Origin: Phosphitispora fastidiosa
Lineage (GTDB): Bacteria > Bacillota > Thermincolia > Thermincolales > UBA2595
Direction of reading: 5' to 3'
Assembly: GCF_019008365.1 (NCBI RefSeq)
Contig: NZ_JAHHUL010000018.1
Location: 34,441-98,440 of the forward strand
DNA length: 64,000 bases
Below are positions 50,032 through 58,999 of this stretch, piece after piece. The notes under the pieces are model-generated. The model was not told the DNA's origin. It saw only the letters and a list, made by a program, of their open reading frames with translations, and did not search any database. Within the stretch, counting starts at the first letter, position 1; each line of letters starts with the position of its first letter. The position numbers were made by a program, and so were the translations under genes.

Positions 50032-50295
50032 ATGATGAGGGAGCGATTTATTTTTATATTCTTATTTCACCTGCTGGCCATCTCCATGCTTATAGTTCCG
50101 GACCAATATCAGGGGCCTGTGGTTACAGCTGTTTTTGATGTTCCCCTCCGGGTTGTGGATACTGTAGCTGTTGGCCTTACGCTGGCGGGGTCAATTTTTC
50201 TGTACTTTTCCCTGTTTGCTTATCTTAAATTACATCTTAAAGAGAATGAGCAAACACCTTCAGACAACAGTTTGGATAAAAAAGAACAGTCCTGA
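50032..50295 (+). CDS. Two-helix membrane protein, 87 residues, unknown
   Basis: ATG 50032 (or 50035) follows CGGAGG and opens a protein with helices at about residues 5-24 and 45-68 and a polar tail (ENEQTPSDNSLDKKEQ). Longer upstream frames cross the promoter and terminator and are rejected. It precedes trmL by 14 bases, so both share the promoter at 49.9 kb. No family recognised. Confidence 0.65.
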   Translation: MMRERFIFIFLFHLLAISMLIVPDQYQGPVVTAVFDVPLRVVDTVAVGLTLAGSIFLYFSLFAYLKLHLKENEQTPSDNSLDKKEQS

Positions 50296-50309
50296 GGTGA
50301 AACCTGCTA

Positions 50310-50768
50310 ATGAATATTGTACTCGTAGAGCCCGAGATTCCACAGAATACAGGAAACATTGCCCGCACCTGCGCAGTTACCGGAAGTTCACTGCACCTGG
50401 TCAGACCGCTGGGATTTTCAATTGATGACAAATATTTAAAAAGAGCTGGGCTTGATTACTGGCATCTGCTTGATATAAATTATTATGACAATTTCAATGA
50501 ACTTCGACAGAAGTATAGTAAGAATACCTTTTACTATTTGACCACAAAAGGAACCAGGTTTTATACTGAGGTGAACTACAGTCTGGAAGATTTTCTGGTT
50601 TTTGGTAAGGAGACGGGAGGCCTGCCCGGGGAAATTATACGGGAAAATTCCGCTTATTGTATGCGAATTCCCATGATAAATGATGTGCGTTCACTTAACC
50701 TCTCCAACTCCGCTGCTATCGTCATTTATGAAGCCTGGCGGCAGTGTGGCTTTCCGGCGGGGACATAA
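50310..50768 (+). CDS. trmL: tRNA (cytidine/uridine-34 2'-O)-methyltransferase
   Basis: A 152-residue SPOUT methyltransferase with NIVLVEPEIPQNTGNIARTCA, VFGKETGGLPGEI and the knot-forming IPMINDVRSLNLSNSAAIVIYEAWRQ. TrmL methylates the wobble ribose of leucine tRNAs using S-adenosylmethionine. Length is normal for the family. Confidence 0.95.
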   Translation: MNIVLVEPEIPQNTGNIARTCAVTGSSLHLVRPLGFSIDDKYLKRAGLDYWHLLDINYYDNFNELRQKYSKNTFYYLTTKGTRFYTEVNYSLEDFLVFGKETGGLPGEIIRENSAYCMRIPMINDVRSLNLSNSAAIVIYEAWRQCGFPAGT

Positions 50769-50841
50769 CAAGCAACTGGGGTGTTTGACCAGACATAGAT
50801 GCTGTGATATACTATAAATACTAAAAATACATATTGGGAAT

Positions 50842-50960
50842 ACGCTTAAATCTCCGGTTTTTCACCGGGATGCGGGGGAACCAAACAATGGGGTGAATCT
50901 CACAGTATTGTGGGTAGGGGGACTCTTCCTTCCGAATCCGTCAGCTAACCTCGTCAGCGT
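50842..50960 (+). promoter_or_regulatory. c-di-AMP riboswitch (ydaO/yuaA class)
   Basis: P1 pairs ACGCT (50842-50846) with AGCGT (50956-50960). Between them lie the class hallmarks in order: GCGGGGGAACCA, TGGGGTGAATC, TAGGGGGAC, and CCGAATCCGTCAGCTAACCTCG. These match the known ydaO aptamer core. In Bacillus and Clostridia the switch turns downstream genes off when c-di-AMP is high. Downstream are a 38-residue membrane peptide and the KamA-type gene. Confidence 0.93.
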
Positions 50961-50964
50961 GGCA

Positions 50965-51053
50965 AGAGGAATTGCTGTGCATTTCACATATGGTTCAGCT
51001 TTCGAATTTCTTTTGATAGCAGGCTCAGGCATCCTCTTTACCTGGGTTTTTTT
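50965..51053 (+). promoter_or_regulatory. Possible expression platform of the c-di-AMP riboswitch
   Basis: CTCAGG (51024-51029) and CCTGGG (51041-51046) with a T7 run (51047-51053) could form a terminator. Its loop contains TCCTCTT (51032-51038), the exact complement of AAGAGGA (50964-50970) at the aptamer's 3' edge, which could act as anti-terminator pairing. AAGAGGA is also the ribosome site of the 38-residue frame. Confidence 0.45.
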
Positions 51054-51093
51054 GTACCTTTTTTTAGATGATAAAAGCATAGGGAGGGATTAG
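50977..51093 (+). CDS. Small membrane peptide, 38 residues, in the riboswitch-controlled unit
   Basis: GTG 50977 follows AAGAGGA at 6 bases and encodes one hydrophobic helix (FEFLLIAGSGILFTWVFLYLFL) with an acidic/basic end DDKSIGRD. Its stop TAG directly abuts the KamA-type ATG. A longer frame starting at GTG 50893 would run through the riboswitch aptamer and is rejected. It could be a real small subunit or simply leader sequence. Confidence 0.5.
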   Translation: MHFTYGSAFEFLLIAGSGILFTWVFLYLFLDDKSIGRD

Positions 51094-52950
51094 ATGGAAA
51101 TTATTGACCGGTTAGAAAAAAACGGAGCGCTAAATTATGCTCATTTAAAAAACCCTGTTTATCTGAAAACAACTCTTCCCATCCTGGTTGAAATGTTTTG
51201 GTCCGAGAACCCTGTTTTTTATCAGCTGCTGCTGCAGGAAGCAGACCTGGAAACCATCAGAAAAAGGGTGTTTAATTACCTGGCGGATTTTGAACGCAAA
51301 AACTTCACTTTTCACCATAATACCGATACTACCAAGCGAAACATATCCCGCCGCTGTATCCAGGTTTTGAAAAACATTTTTTCCATAAGAAGTGAAGAGC
51401 TTACGGGACAAAGTGTACTCAAGTTTTTGACAGAACTGGCCCACCAACCGGAGGTAACGGCATCAGTAGCTTTTATTGAGGATCTGAGAAATATTTTCCT
51501 GGGCATGAAGGGCAAAACAGAGCTTGGCAGCAAGGTTATTTCCATGGAACATTTTGAAAAGGATAACCACAGGGCAGTGGCACGTCTGAGATCTCAAACA
51601 CTCAACATTGTGGGGGAGAAGATAGATGCCCGGATCAGCAAATACCCCGGCGGTCTGGATGATGAAGTAATCAGGATGAGGACTGCCAACAGGGACAGAA
51701 TCATAAAGGTTTTAGGCGCTTCCACTAAAGAGTGGAATGACTGGAAGTGGCAGTGCCGGAATATTGTCAGAGATGTAAAGGTTCTGGAAAAAATGATTCG
51801 GTTGACTCCAAGGGAAAGAATGGCTATTGAAAGGGGTGTTGGGAACAGGCTTCCATTTGGGATTACCCCATACTATGTTTCCCTGATGGACTATGAAGCA
51901 GGAAGGAAGCATGACCATGCAATCAGGGCACAGGTTATCCCGCCGCTTGATTATGTGGAAAATGTCCTTTTAAGTAAAGAACTTGGCGCTGACCTTGATT
52001 TTATGGGAGAAAAGGATACTTCACCGGTGGATCTGGTTACCAGGAGATATCCCCAGATTGCCATTTTCAAACCATATAACACCTGTGCCCAGATCTGTGT
52101 TTACTGTCAGCGAAACTGGGAAATAACCGATGTCCTGGATGCGGGCGCCAAGGCCTCCAACAGTAAGCTGGAGAGCGCTCTGCAGTGGTTTGAGGAAAAC
52201 CCTGAAGTAACTGAAGTCCTGGTAACCGGCGGGGATCCGGCAGTGATGAATGATGCCATGACCAGGAAGGTCCTGGGCAGATTGGCAGAGTTAGACCATA
52301 TCAGGAGAATCAGGATAGGAACCCGGACCCCTGTGGTGCTGCCGATGCGAATTACTGATGAATATGCCAAGATACTGGCCGGTTTTATTGAACCCGGCAG
52401 GCGTGAAGTTGCTGTAATGACTCATTTTGAGCACCTTTACGAAATAACTCCTGAGAGTGTGAGGGCTGTCCGCAAACTTCGTTCGAGGGGGGTACCGGTT
52501 TACAACCAGGGGGTCTTTACAATGGAAAATGCCCGCCGCTTTGAGATGGTGGGCCTGCGCAAGGCCCTGCGGTCTATAGGTGTGGATCCGTATTATACCT
52601 TTAATGCCAAGGGCAAAGAGGAAACCAGGGCTTATCGGGTACCTATAGCCAGGCTGATTCAGGAGCAGGTTGAAGAGGCAAGGCTGACACCGGGGCTGGA
52701 CAGGTGTGATGAGGCCGTGTTCAATATACCGCGAATTGGCAAGAGTTACCTCCGCGCCGGGCATGATCACGAGGTTATTATGCTGACTCCTGATGGTTCC
52801 AGGGTATACGAGTTTTATCCGTGGGATCTGGGATTCGCTGATACTAAGCCATACCTTCATGAGGATGTTCCGATTCTGGATTTCCTTGCGGAGATGTCTA
52901 AGAGGGGTGAGGACCCCGACGATTACAGGAGTATATGGTACCATTTCTAA
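51094..52950 (+). CDS. KamA-family radical SAM aminomutase-like enzyme
   Basis: The 618-residue protein has a ~280-residue helical N-terminal extension and a radical SAM core related to lysine 2,3-aminomutase. The cluster motif is CAQICVYCQRNW (about residues 331-338), followed by LVTGGDPAVM (SAM-binding GGDP) and a C-terminal segment FNIPRIGKSYLRAG whose Lys probably holds PLP in place of the PGGGGK loop of true KamA. The substrate is unknown; lysine, glutamate or another amino acid is possible. It is under a c-di-AMP riboswitch, suggesting a role in osmolyte synthesis. Confidence 0.85.
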   Translation: MEIIDRLEKNGALNYAHLKNPVYLKTTLPILVEMFWSENPVFYQLLLQEADLETIRKRVFNYLADFERKNFTFHHNTDTTKRNISRRCIQVLKNIFSIRSEELTGQSVLKFLTELAHQPEVTASVAFIEDLRNIFLGMKGKTELGSKVISMEHFEKDNHRAVARLRSQTLNIVGEKIDARISKYPGGLDDEVIRMRTANRDRIIKVLGASTKEWNDWKWQCRNIVRDVKVLEKMIRLTPRERMAIERGVGNRLPFGITPYYVSLMDYEAGRKHDHAIRAQVIPPLDYVENVLLSKELGADLDFMGEKDTSPVDLVTRRYPQIAIFKPYNTCAQICVYCQRNWEITDVLDAGAKASNSKLESALQWFEENPEVTEVLVTGGDPAVMNDAMTRKVLGRLAELDHIRRIRIGTRTPVVLPMRITDEYAKILAGFIEPGRREVAVMTHFEHLYEITPESVRAVRKLRSRGVPVYNQGVFTMENARRFEMVGLRKALRSIGVDPYYTFNAKGKEETRAYRVPIARLIQEQVEEARLTPGLDRCDEAVFNIPRIGKSYLRAGHDHEVIMLTPDGSRVYEFYPWDLGFADTKPYLHEDVPILDFLAEMSKRGEDPDDYRSIWYHF

Positions 52951-52966
52951 AAAAGGAAAAGTACAG

Positions 52967-52998
52967 GAGAGCGTCCGTAACAGGAGCTCTCTTTTTTT
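52967..52998 (+). terminator. Rho-independent terminator after the KamA-type gene
   Basis: GAGAGC (52967-52972) pairs with GCTCTC (52986-52991), followed by seven T. Confidence 0.82.
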
Positions 52999-53119
52999 GC
53001 GGCCAAGCAGGAAATTGCTGGAAGTTTTCGGGAGCGGTGGTGGGTTGCTGGAAGCAGAGGATGGGTATATAATAAAAATTGTGTTGTTATAATCAATCGT
53101 AAAAGTTGGGTGAGAATTA

Positions 53120-54865
53120 ATGAGTGTACTGCGCCGTGTTTTGGATAAATCCATTATCCCCGAAAATACTTTCCTGATTGTTATGGCTGTTGGGGTCGGG
53201 ATAGGTGCCGCTTTGCTGGGACTCGTATTCAGGTATACAATTGACCTGTTTACCGAATATTTTTTTGGCGGGGGCCGGATTATTCTCGGAGGGCTGCTAA
53301 AGGATTACTATGTTTTTTTACTTCCTGTGGTTGGGGGGCTGCTTGTTGGTCCTCTGACTTACTTTTGCGCCAGGGAGGCAAAGGGGCATGGGGTGCCTGA
53401 AGTCATGGCCGCTGTAGCCGTAAAGGGAGGAAAAATCAGGACCAGAATTGTACTGGTAAAGTCACTGGCTTCAGCTTTGACCATCGGTTCGGGAGGCTCC
53501 GCCGGGGCTGAGGGGCCTATTGTTCAGATAGGCGCCGGGTTTGGTTCCACAATAGCTCAGGTCTTTCACTTGTCGGAGGAACGGATGAAAACCCTGGTTT
53601 GCTGTGGCGCTGCAGCCGGAATTGCAACCGTATTTAATGCGCCGATTGCGGGAGTGTTTTTTGCCCTTGAGGTTATCAGTGGCCAGTTTTCTTCATCTTT
53701 TTTCAGCCTCACCGTAATTTCTTCCGTAACTGCTTCTGTTATTGCCAGGGCGCTTTGGTGGGGTAACTCGGCAGTGTTTGCCGCCAATTACTCACTGGTT
53801 GATTATAGAGAGACTTTTATTTATATTACGCTGGGTGTATTAGCAGGGATATTTGCGGTCTGTGAAATAAAGGTTATGTACTATTTCGAGGACCTTTTTG
53901 ACAAGTTAAATATCCGTGAGTATCTTAAGCCTGCTTTGGGGGGGCTGCTGGTAGGGATTATCGGCCTGTGGTTTCCTGAAATATTTGGCGCCGGGTATGG
54001 GCCAATTCAGGAAGCGCTGGCAGGCAGACTGGCGTTTTGGCTGCTTGCGGTGCTTGTTTTTATGAAACTGTTTGCGGTTGCACTAACATTGGGGTCAGGA
54101 GGTTCCGGTGGGGTTTTTGCCCCCTCGCTTTTCATGGGAGCGATGCTGGGGGGCACAGTAGGTACAGTTGCCCATAAACTATTTCCCGATATCACAGCAA
54201 GTCCCGGAGCTTATGCCTTGGTGGGGATGGGAGCCGTTTTTGCCGGCGCGGCCAGGGCTCCGATTACCTCAATGATAATGCTCTTTGAGATGACCAATGA
54301 TTACCGTATTATTCTGCCATTGATGGGGGCCTGTGTAACAAGCTATATGGTGGCCAACCACTTATTCGGGGAGTCCATTTACACCCTCAAGCTTAAGCGC
54401 AGGGGAATTAACCTGCACCAGGGGATGGAAAAGGGCATCATTGAATCACTGAATGTGGGTGATGTTATGGCGAAGGAAGTGGAATCGGTTTCGGCCAATA
54501 TTAGTGTTTTGGAGATGAACAGTATTTTCGAAGGCAGTCGGCATATGGGATTTCCTGTGCTACGGGAAGGCCGGTTGGTGGGGATAATAACGTATCTTGA
54601 CATCAGGAAAGCACATGACCGGGGATTTGATACCCGGTCAGTAGGGGAAATAATGAATACTGAGCTTATGGTTACATTTCCCGATGAGAACCTCAGTGAA
54701 GCATTAAAGAAGTTCGGTTTAAGAGGTATTGGCCGCCTGCCGGTTGTTGACAGAAATAACCCCGAAATAATTATTGGAATACTTACCCGGACAGACATTA
54801 TCAGGGCATATAATAAGAGGCTGCTCAAAACTCAGGCGGCGGACGTTTCGGGAAGTTCTACTTAG
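53120..54865 (+). CDS. ClC-type chloride channel/antiporter with CBS pair
   Basis: The 581-residue protein has the ClC membrane fold and two C-terminal CBS domains. Selectivity motifs are GSGGSAGAEGPIVQIGAGFGS (gating Glu present in the AEGP), GVFFALEVISGQF, GSGGSGGVFAPSLFMGAMLGG and the later AYALVGMGAVFAGAARAPI. The CBS pair spans about 440-570 (VGDVMAKEVESVSANISVLEM). The position corresponding to the proton Glu of antiporters cannot be placed with certainty. It may balance osmotic or acid stress. It is transcribed separately from the KamA unit. Confidence 0.93.
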   Translation: MSVLRRVLDKSIIPENTFLIVMAVGVGIGAALLGLVFRYTIDLFTEYFFGGGRIILGGLLKDYYVFLLPVVGGLLVGPLTYFCAREAKGHGVPEVMAAVAVKGGKIRTRIVLVKSLASALTIGSGGSAGAEGPIVQIGAGFGSTIAQVFHLSEERMKTLVCCGAAAGIATVFNAPIAGVFFALEVISGQFSSSFFSLTVISSVTASVIARALWWGNSAVFAANYSLVDYRETFIYITLGVLAGIFAVCEIKVMYYFEDLFDKLNIREYLKPALGGLLVGIIGLWFPEIFGAGYGPIQEALAGRLAFWLLAVLVFMKLFAVALTLGSGGSGGVFAPSLFMGAMLGGTVGTVAHKLFPDITASPGAYALVGMGAVFAGAARAPITSMIMLFEMTNDYRIILPLMGACVTSYMVANHLFGESIYTLKLKRRGINLHQGMEKGIIESLNVGDVMAKEVESVSANISVLEMNSIFEGSRHMGFPVLREGRLVGIITYLDIRKAHDRGFDTRSVGEIMNTELMVTFPDENLSEALKKFGLRGIGRLPVVDRNNPEIIIGILTRTDIIRAYNKRLLKTQAADVSGSST

Positions 54866-54868
54866 TCT

Positions 54869-55513
54869 TTATTTTGCTTCAGGCTCGTGATAAGGCTCAA
54901 TATAGGCAACGTCTTCGATGATATAGCCGGCCTTTTTCAGATCATCCACAAAATCAGGGCGGCTGCCTTTTACCTTGAGGACCAGTTCATTACCGAAGGT
55001 TACAATATTATCTATACAGATGTTCTTGTTATCTGTAAATGAAACCAGGTCTGAGAGGAACCCCCATTTTTTTTGAAACAGAATAGAGATTCTGGTCCCG
55101 CCTTCTCTGAGCCCAAGAGCTGTAATGAAGGCATCAATGATATCATTTTTGGTAATCAGGCCAACGATTTTACTGCTATCCAGAACCGGCAGCGAACTAA
55201 TCCTGTTGGTGCGCATAATCAGGGCTGCTTTTTCAATTATTTCATCAGGAGAAATGGAAATCGGGTTTGATTTCATCACCCTTGAAACAGGAGTCCTTGA
55301 AAGCAGGTTGGATTCAAATGATGATAATTCCTTGCCATTAGGAAACACCTTTAAAAGATCTGATTCGGTTACCACGCCGATTAGAGAATGGTTTAAATCA
55401 ACCACAGGCAGATGCCCGATACTTTTTTTTCTTAAAATATCGAGGGCTTCACCGACGGTGGAATCATCTAATATAGTCACTACAGGATATGACATCAGGT
55501 CTTTTACCAGCAC
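54869..55513 (-). CDS. CBS-pair protein with ACT-like C-terminus (AcuB-like)
   Basis: The 214-residue product has two CBS domains (VKDLMSYPVVTILDDSTVGEAL; VSRVMKSNPISISPDEIIEKAA) and a C-terminal ~70-residue region with DNIVTFGNELVLKVKGSRPDFVDDLKKAGY, which resembles an ACT domain, as in AcuB. It probably senses adenine nucleotides. GTG 55513 is preceded by AAGGAGG at 8 bases. It converges on the ClC gene with a 3-base gap. Confidence 0.87.
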   Translation of the reverse strand: MLVKDLMSYPVVTILDDSTVGEALDILRKKSIGHLPVVDLNHSLIGVVTESDLLKVFPNGKELSSFESNLLSRTPVSRVMKSNPISISPDEIIEKAALIMRTNRISSLPVLDSSKIVGLITKNDIIDAFITALGLREGGTRISILFQKKWGFLSDLVSFTDNKNICIDNIVTFGNELVLKVKGSRPDFVDDLKKAGYIIEDVAYIEPYHEPEAK

Positions 55514-55669
55514 GACAACACCCTCCTTTAACAATTAAGAATTTCTCCTTATTTCGACACCAACACCGTAAATCCTTGTATTAAACCATAAAAATATTTT
55601 GTATAATAAAGGAGTGGATAGATACAGCGGCGAAATATCAGCAAAAATAAGTCTAAAGGGGGAAAAACG

Positions 55670-56767
55670 GTGAATGGTGAAATAAAGAGAATTGGCGTAT
55701 TGACAGGCGGTGGAGATTGTCCCGGCCTTAATGCCGTTATCAGGGCGGTTGTCAAAACTGCCATTAATAAGTACAACCTGGAAGTAGTTGGCTATTTGGA
55801 CGGGTTTGGCGGTCTGATCAATAATATGGCCAAGAAGCTGACAGTTGCTTCAGTATCTGGGATATTACCCAGAGGAGGGACAATCCTTGGCACAACTAAC
55901 CGTGACAATCCCTTTAAATATCCTATGATGAAGGATGGAGAACGTGTATATGTGGATATGTCCGGACATATTATGGACAACCTGAAGGAAATGGAAGTTG
56001 ATGCTCTGGTGGTTATCGGGGGCGATGGCAGCCTAAGTATTGCCAAGGAGTTCTGTGACCAGGGCCTCCCTGTTGTCGGTGTCCCCAAAACTATTGATAA
56101 TGATCTTTCGGCAACTGATGTTACTTTTGGTTTCGACACTGCTCTGGTTACGGCCACTGAGGCTCTTGATAAGCTGCATACAACTGCTGAGTCCCATCAC
56201 CGGGTAATGGTTCTTGAAGTAATGGGGCGGTACGCGGGCTGGATTGCTCTCCATTCAGGAATTGCCGGAGGAGCAGACGTTATTTTGATTCCCGAGATAC
56301 CATTTTCTATTGAACATGTGTGCCAGAAAATTAAGGCCCGTAAGGTTCAGGGCAAGAAGTTCAGTATCGTGGTGGTTGCCGAGGGCGCCAAACAGGTTGG
56401 CGGAGAGATGGTTGTACAGAGAATCATTGCAGACAGCGCTGACCCAATCAGACTTGGCGGGATTGGCAATGTTATCGGGGAACAGCTGGAAAAATGCAGT
56501 GGAATGGAAACGAGGGTTACGGTTCTGGGCCACCTGCAGAGGGGGGGGAGCCCCACTCCTTTTGACCGGCTCCTTGGTACCAGGTATGGCGCTCATGCGG
56601 TAAAAATTCTTATGGAAAAGAAATTTGGTGAAATGGTCAGCCTGAGGGGGACAAACATTGAATCTGTTCCCATAATGGATGCCGTTAAAGTGCTGCGCAG
56701 GGTTTCCCCTGACAGTGATATTGTTTTTGCTGCCAAAGCTGTGGGAATTGGGTTTGGTGACGAATAA
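55670..56767 (+). CDS. pfkA: 6-phosphofructokinase (group III type)
   Basis: The 365-residue enzyme phosphorylates fructose 6-phosphate. It shows LTGGGDCPGLNAVIR, VIGGDGSLSIA, VPKTIDNDLSATDVTFGFDTA, MGRYAGWIALHSG and LGHLQRGGSPTPFDR. GGDGS with Gly at the 104-type position plus PKTIDND with Lys at the 124-type position is the pattern of ATP-dependent group III enzymes; PPi-dependent ones have GGDD. Cofactor is thus likely ATP. GTG 55670 follows GGGGG. A TATAAT box stands at about 55602. The stop overlaps the methyltransferase ATG. Confidence 0.94.
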   Translation: MNGEIKRIGVLTGGGDCPGLNAVIRAVVKTAINKYNLEVVGYLDGFGGLINNMAKKLTVASVSGILPRGGTILGTTNRDNPFKYPMMKDGERVYVDMSGHIMDNLKEMEVDALVVIGGDGSLSIAKEFCDQGLPVVGVPKTIDNDLSATDVTFGFDTALVTATEALDKLHTTAESHHRVMVLEVMGRYAGWIALHSGIAGGADVILIPEIPFSIEHVCQKIKARKVQGKKFSIVVVAEGAKQVGGEMVVQRIIADSADPIRLGGIGNVIGEQLEKCSGMETRVTVLGHLQRGGSPTPFDRLLGTRYGAHAVKILMEKKFGEMVSLRGTNIESVPIMDAVKVLRRVSPDSDIVFAAKAVGIGFGDE

Positions 56768-57558
56768 TGCCACAATCACAGTATGTCAAACTGGCAGATA
56801 TCTATGACTACCTGATGGCCGGCATAGATTATGAGGAATGGGCAGATTATCTGGAACAGCTTCTGGAGAGGTACTCTGTCCGTGCCGATAGAATTGCTGA
56901 CCTGGCATGCGGCACCGGTAATACAACTTTACCCCTGGCTGCCCGGGGTTACGAGGTATATGGCATAGACATCGCTCCGGCAATGCTGGCCAAGGCTCGT
57001 CAAAAAGCCGGGGAACAGGGATTGGCTGCAGTATTCCTGGAGCAGGATATGCGGGATCTTGAGCTGCCGGTTCCTATGGACTTAGTCACCAGTTACCATG
57101 ATGGGCTGAATTACATTATCAGCCCGGACGACCTATGCCTGGTTTTTAAAAAGGCATATAGGTCCCTGAGACCGGGGGGATTATTTATTTTTGACATGAA
57201 TGCCGTTGAAAAGCTGTCTGGGGCCGGAGGAGATACCACGTTTGCCGATGATGAAGACATGTCCCTCATCTGGGAAACCTCCTATGACCGTGAGGCCGAC
57301 ATCTGGGAGATACGGCTGACCGGCTTTGTGAAGCAGAACGGGTTACATGAAAAACAGGGCGGATTATACGAAAAATTTGTGGAGACACACCGGGAAAAGG
57401 CTTACAAAAGTGATCAAATACTTGGCTTTCTAAGAGAAGCCGGGTTTGTTGTGCGGGATGTGTTTCATGGGTTTTCTTTTGACCCTCCCAGGCATGACAG
57501 CCGCAGAATATTTTATGCTGCTCAAAAAAACAACCAGGGAGATAAGACCAATGATTAA
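56767..57558 (+). CDS. Class I SAM-dependent methyltransferase
   Basis: The 263-residue protein has the Rossmann motif IADLACGTGNTTLPLAARG, YGIDIAPAMLAKAR and LRPGGLFIFDMN. The C-terminal half has the beta-rich insertion common in small-molecule methyltransferases of this class (IWETSYDREADIWEIRL). Substrate unknown. It overlaps pfk by one base and the HAD gene by 8, making a three-gene operon. Confidence 0.9.
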   Translation: MPQSQYVKLADIYDYLMAGIDYEEWADYLEQLLERYSVRADRIADLACGTGNTTLPLAARGYEVYGIDIAPAMLAKARQKAGEQGLAAVFLEQDMRDLELPVPMDLVTSYHDGLNYIISPDDLCLVFKKAYRSLRPGGLFIFDMNAVEKLSGAGGDTTFADDEDMSLIWETSYDREADIWEIRLTGFVKQNGLHEKQGGLYEKFVETHREKAYKSDQILGFLREAGFVVRDVFHGFSFDPPRHDSRRIFYAAQKNNQGDKTND

Positions 57559-58258
57559 TACTGTATTATTTGACCTTGACGGTACGCTGCTTCCAGTGGA
57601 TACAGACAGGCTTATTGAAGCTTACCTGGGACTCCTGGCCCAAAAGTTTAGCAGCCGTATTGATAGCACGGAGTTTATCCGGGCCCTGATGAAGTCAACG
57701 GGAAAGATGATGAAGAACAATGACCCCGGTAAATTAAATCGGGATGTTTTTATGGAGGATTTTATTCCGCGGGTGGGGATGCCAGGGGATGAGTTGGAAA
57801 AGATGTTTGGTGAATTTTACGAAAATGATTTTCCTTCCCTGTCAGTATTTGCTTCCCCGAGGGGGGAGAGCCGGGAAGCGGTTCAAAGAGTTCTGGAAAG
57901 GGGAGGTGATGTAGTTATTGCCACAAATCCTGTCTTTCCGGAACAGGCCATCATTGAGAGGCTGAAGTGGACCGGAGTTGAGCGCTCAGACTGCAGATTT
58001 ATCACAAGCTATGAGAATATGCATTTTTGCAAGCCATACCTGGAGTATTTCCAGGAGATTCTGGACCATATCGGGAAAGAACCCGAAGAGTGCCTGGTAG
58101 TGGGAAATGATGTGGATGAGGACCTGGTTGCTGCCAAACTGGGAATGCGGACCGTATTGGTAAAAGACTATCTGATAAACCGGGGTGGCGGAGATTACCG
58201 GGCGGATATTGTGACAACACTTGAGGAACTGCCTGATACTGTCGCCGGAGTTTTCTGA
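57551..58258 (+). CDS. HAD-superfamily phosphatase
   Basis: The 235-residue protein has motif I INTVLFDLDGTLLPVD, motif II/III (VIATNP... and the Lys in HFCKPYLEYF) and motif IV CLVVGNDVDEDLVAAKLGM. It is a small-molecule phosphatase with an alpha-helical cap (about 20-95). Substrate unknown; its link to pfk suggests sugar phosphates. ATG 57551 follows GGGAG. The 318-base gap after it holds a TTCTGTTAACGGAA palindrome (58477-58490). Confidence 0.88.
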   Translation: MINTVLFDLDGTLLPVDTDRLIEAYLGLLAQKFSSRIDSTEFIRALMKSTGKMMKNNDPGKLNRDVFMEDFIPRVGMPGDELEKMFGEFYENDFPSLSVFASPRGESREAVQRVLERGGDVVIATNPVFPEQAIIERLKWTGVERSDCRFITSYENMHFCKPYLEYFQEILDHIGKEPEECLVVGNDVDEDLVAAKLGMRTVLVKDYLINRGGGDYRADIVTTLEELPDTVAGVF

Positions 58259-58476
58259 TTCACACTCCAACATGACGGTATTAATCGCTAAAGTTCCATC
58301 AAATATTAAGATCTTCAGCATTTACTGACAGTTTAGATGCCGGGGATTTTTTTTGCTTCACACAACTTTTTTTAAAACAAAACCTTTAAGGGCTAAATAT
58401 GACCACTCAGTCCGTTCTTTTGACCGGTTGTTCCCTTGTTATCCCTGACCGGAAAACGGCCTAAAGTGCTAATTAT

Positions 58477-58490
58477 TTCTGTTAACGGAA
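58477..58490. promoter_or_regulatory. Near-perfect palindrome, possible operator of the acetate-symporter operon
   Basis: TTCTGTTAACGGAA is a 14-base palindrome with one mismatched pair, 87 bases before the DUF485 gene. Upstream, TGACCGG occurs twice, about 30 bases apart. The rest of the 58259-58576 gap shows nothing else clear. Confidence 0.35.
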
Positions 58491-58576
58491 TTTTTAATGC
58501 CCATTAAGCCTGTGAAATTTATAATTAAGCTAAGGAGAAGGGTAAGCTGAAATCATATATATGGGGGGAGAGGCCG

Positions 58577-58999
58577 GTGCATGGCAGTAGTGATAGGCAG
58601 CCAGGCCCTAAAGTGAAGCAGATATCTGTGGGTCATCAGGAGCAGGAGAAGCCTTTATGCGGTGAGAAACAGGTATCTCTGTGCAGTGAAGAGTATCTTG
58701 ACAGGCTTATGAAAAGCCAGTTTAAGCTAAGTTTTAAGCTTTTTATGGTTTTTGTGGGAATTCTCCTGGGACTTCCGATCCTTAACTATGTATTCCCCGA
58801 AATCATGAATCTTAGGATAGCCGGTTTTACCGTTACCTGGCTGCTCCTTGGAGTTTTGATTTATCCTGTTACCTGGGTTATTTCTTGGGTTTATGTCAGG
58901 AATTCGATTGCCCTGGAGGAAAAGGCCCTGATATGGATGAAGACAGGTGATGGGCAGCGGGAAGGGGGGGCTTGCGATTGCAGCAGGAAATCCAGGTAA
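58577..58999 (+). CDS. DUF485 family membrane protein
   Basis: The 140-residue product has a polar N-terminal part and two helices (about 57-75 and 88-112) in the DUF485 pattern LMKSQFKLSFKLFMVFVGILLG and GFTVTWLLLGVLIYPVTWV. DUF485 genes precede acetate/solute symporters in many bacteria. GTG 58577 follows GGGGGGAGAGG. The 3' end overlaps the symporter start by 22 bases. Confidence 0.85.
   Translation: MHGSSDRQPGPKVKQISVGHQEQEKPLCGEKQVSLCSEEYLDRLMKSQFKLSFKLFMVFVGILLGLPILNYVFPEIMNLRIAGFTVTWLLLGVLIYPVTWVISWVYVRNSIALEEKALIWMKTGDGQREGGACDCSRKSR

Noticed and set aside
50893..51093. 66-residue frame from GTG 50893
   Set aside because: Its first half is the core of the c-di-AMP riboswitch aptamer.
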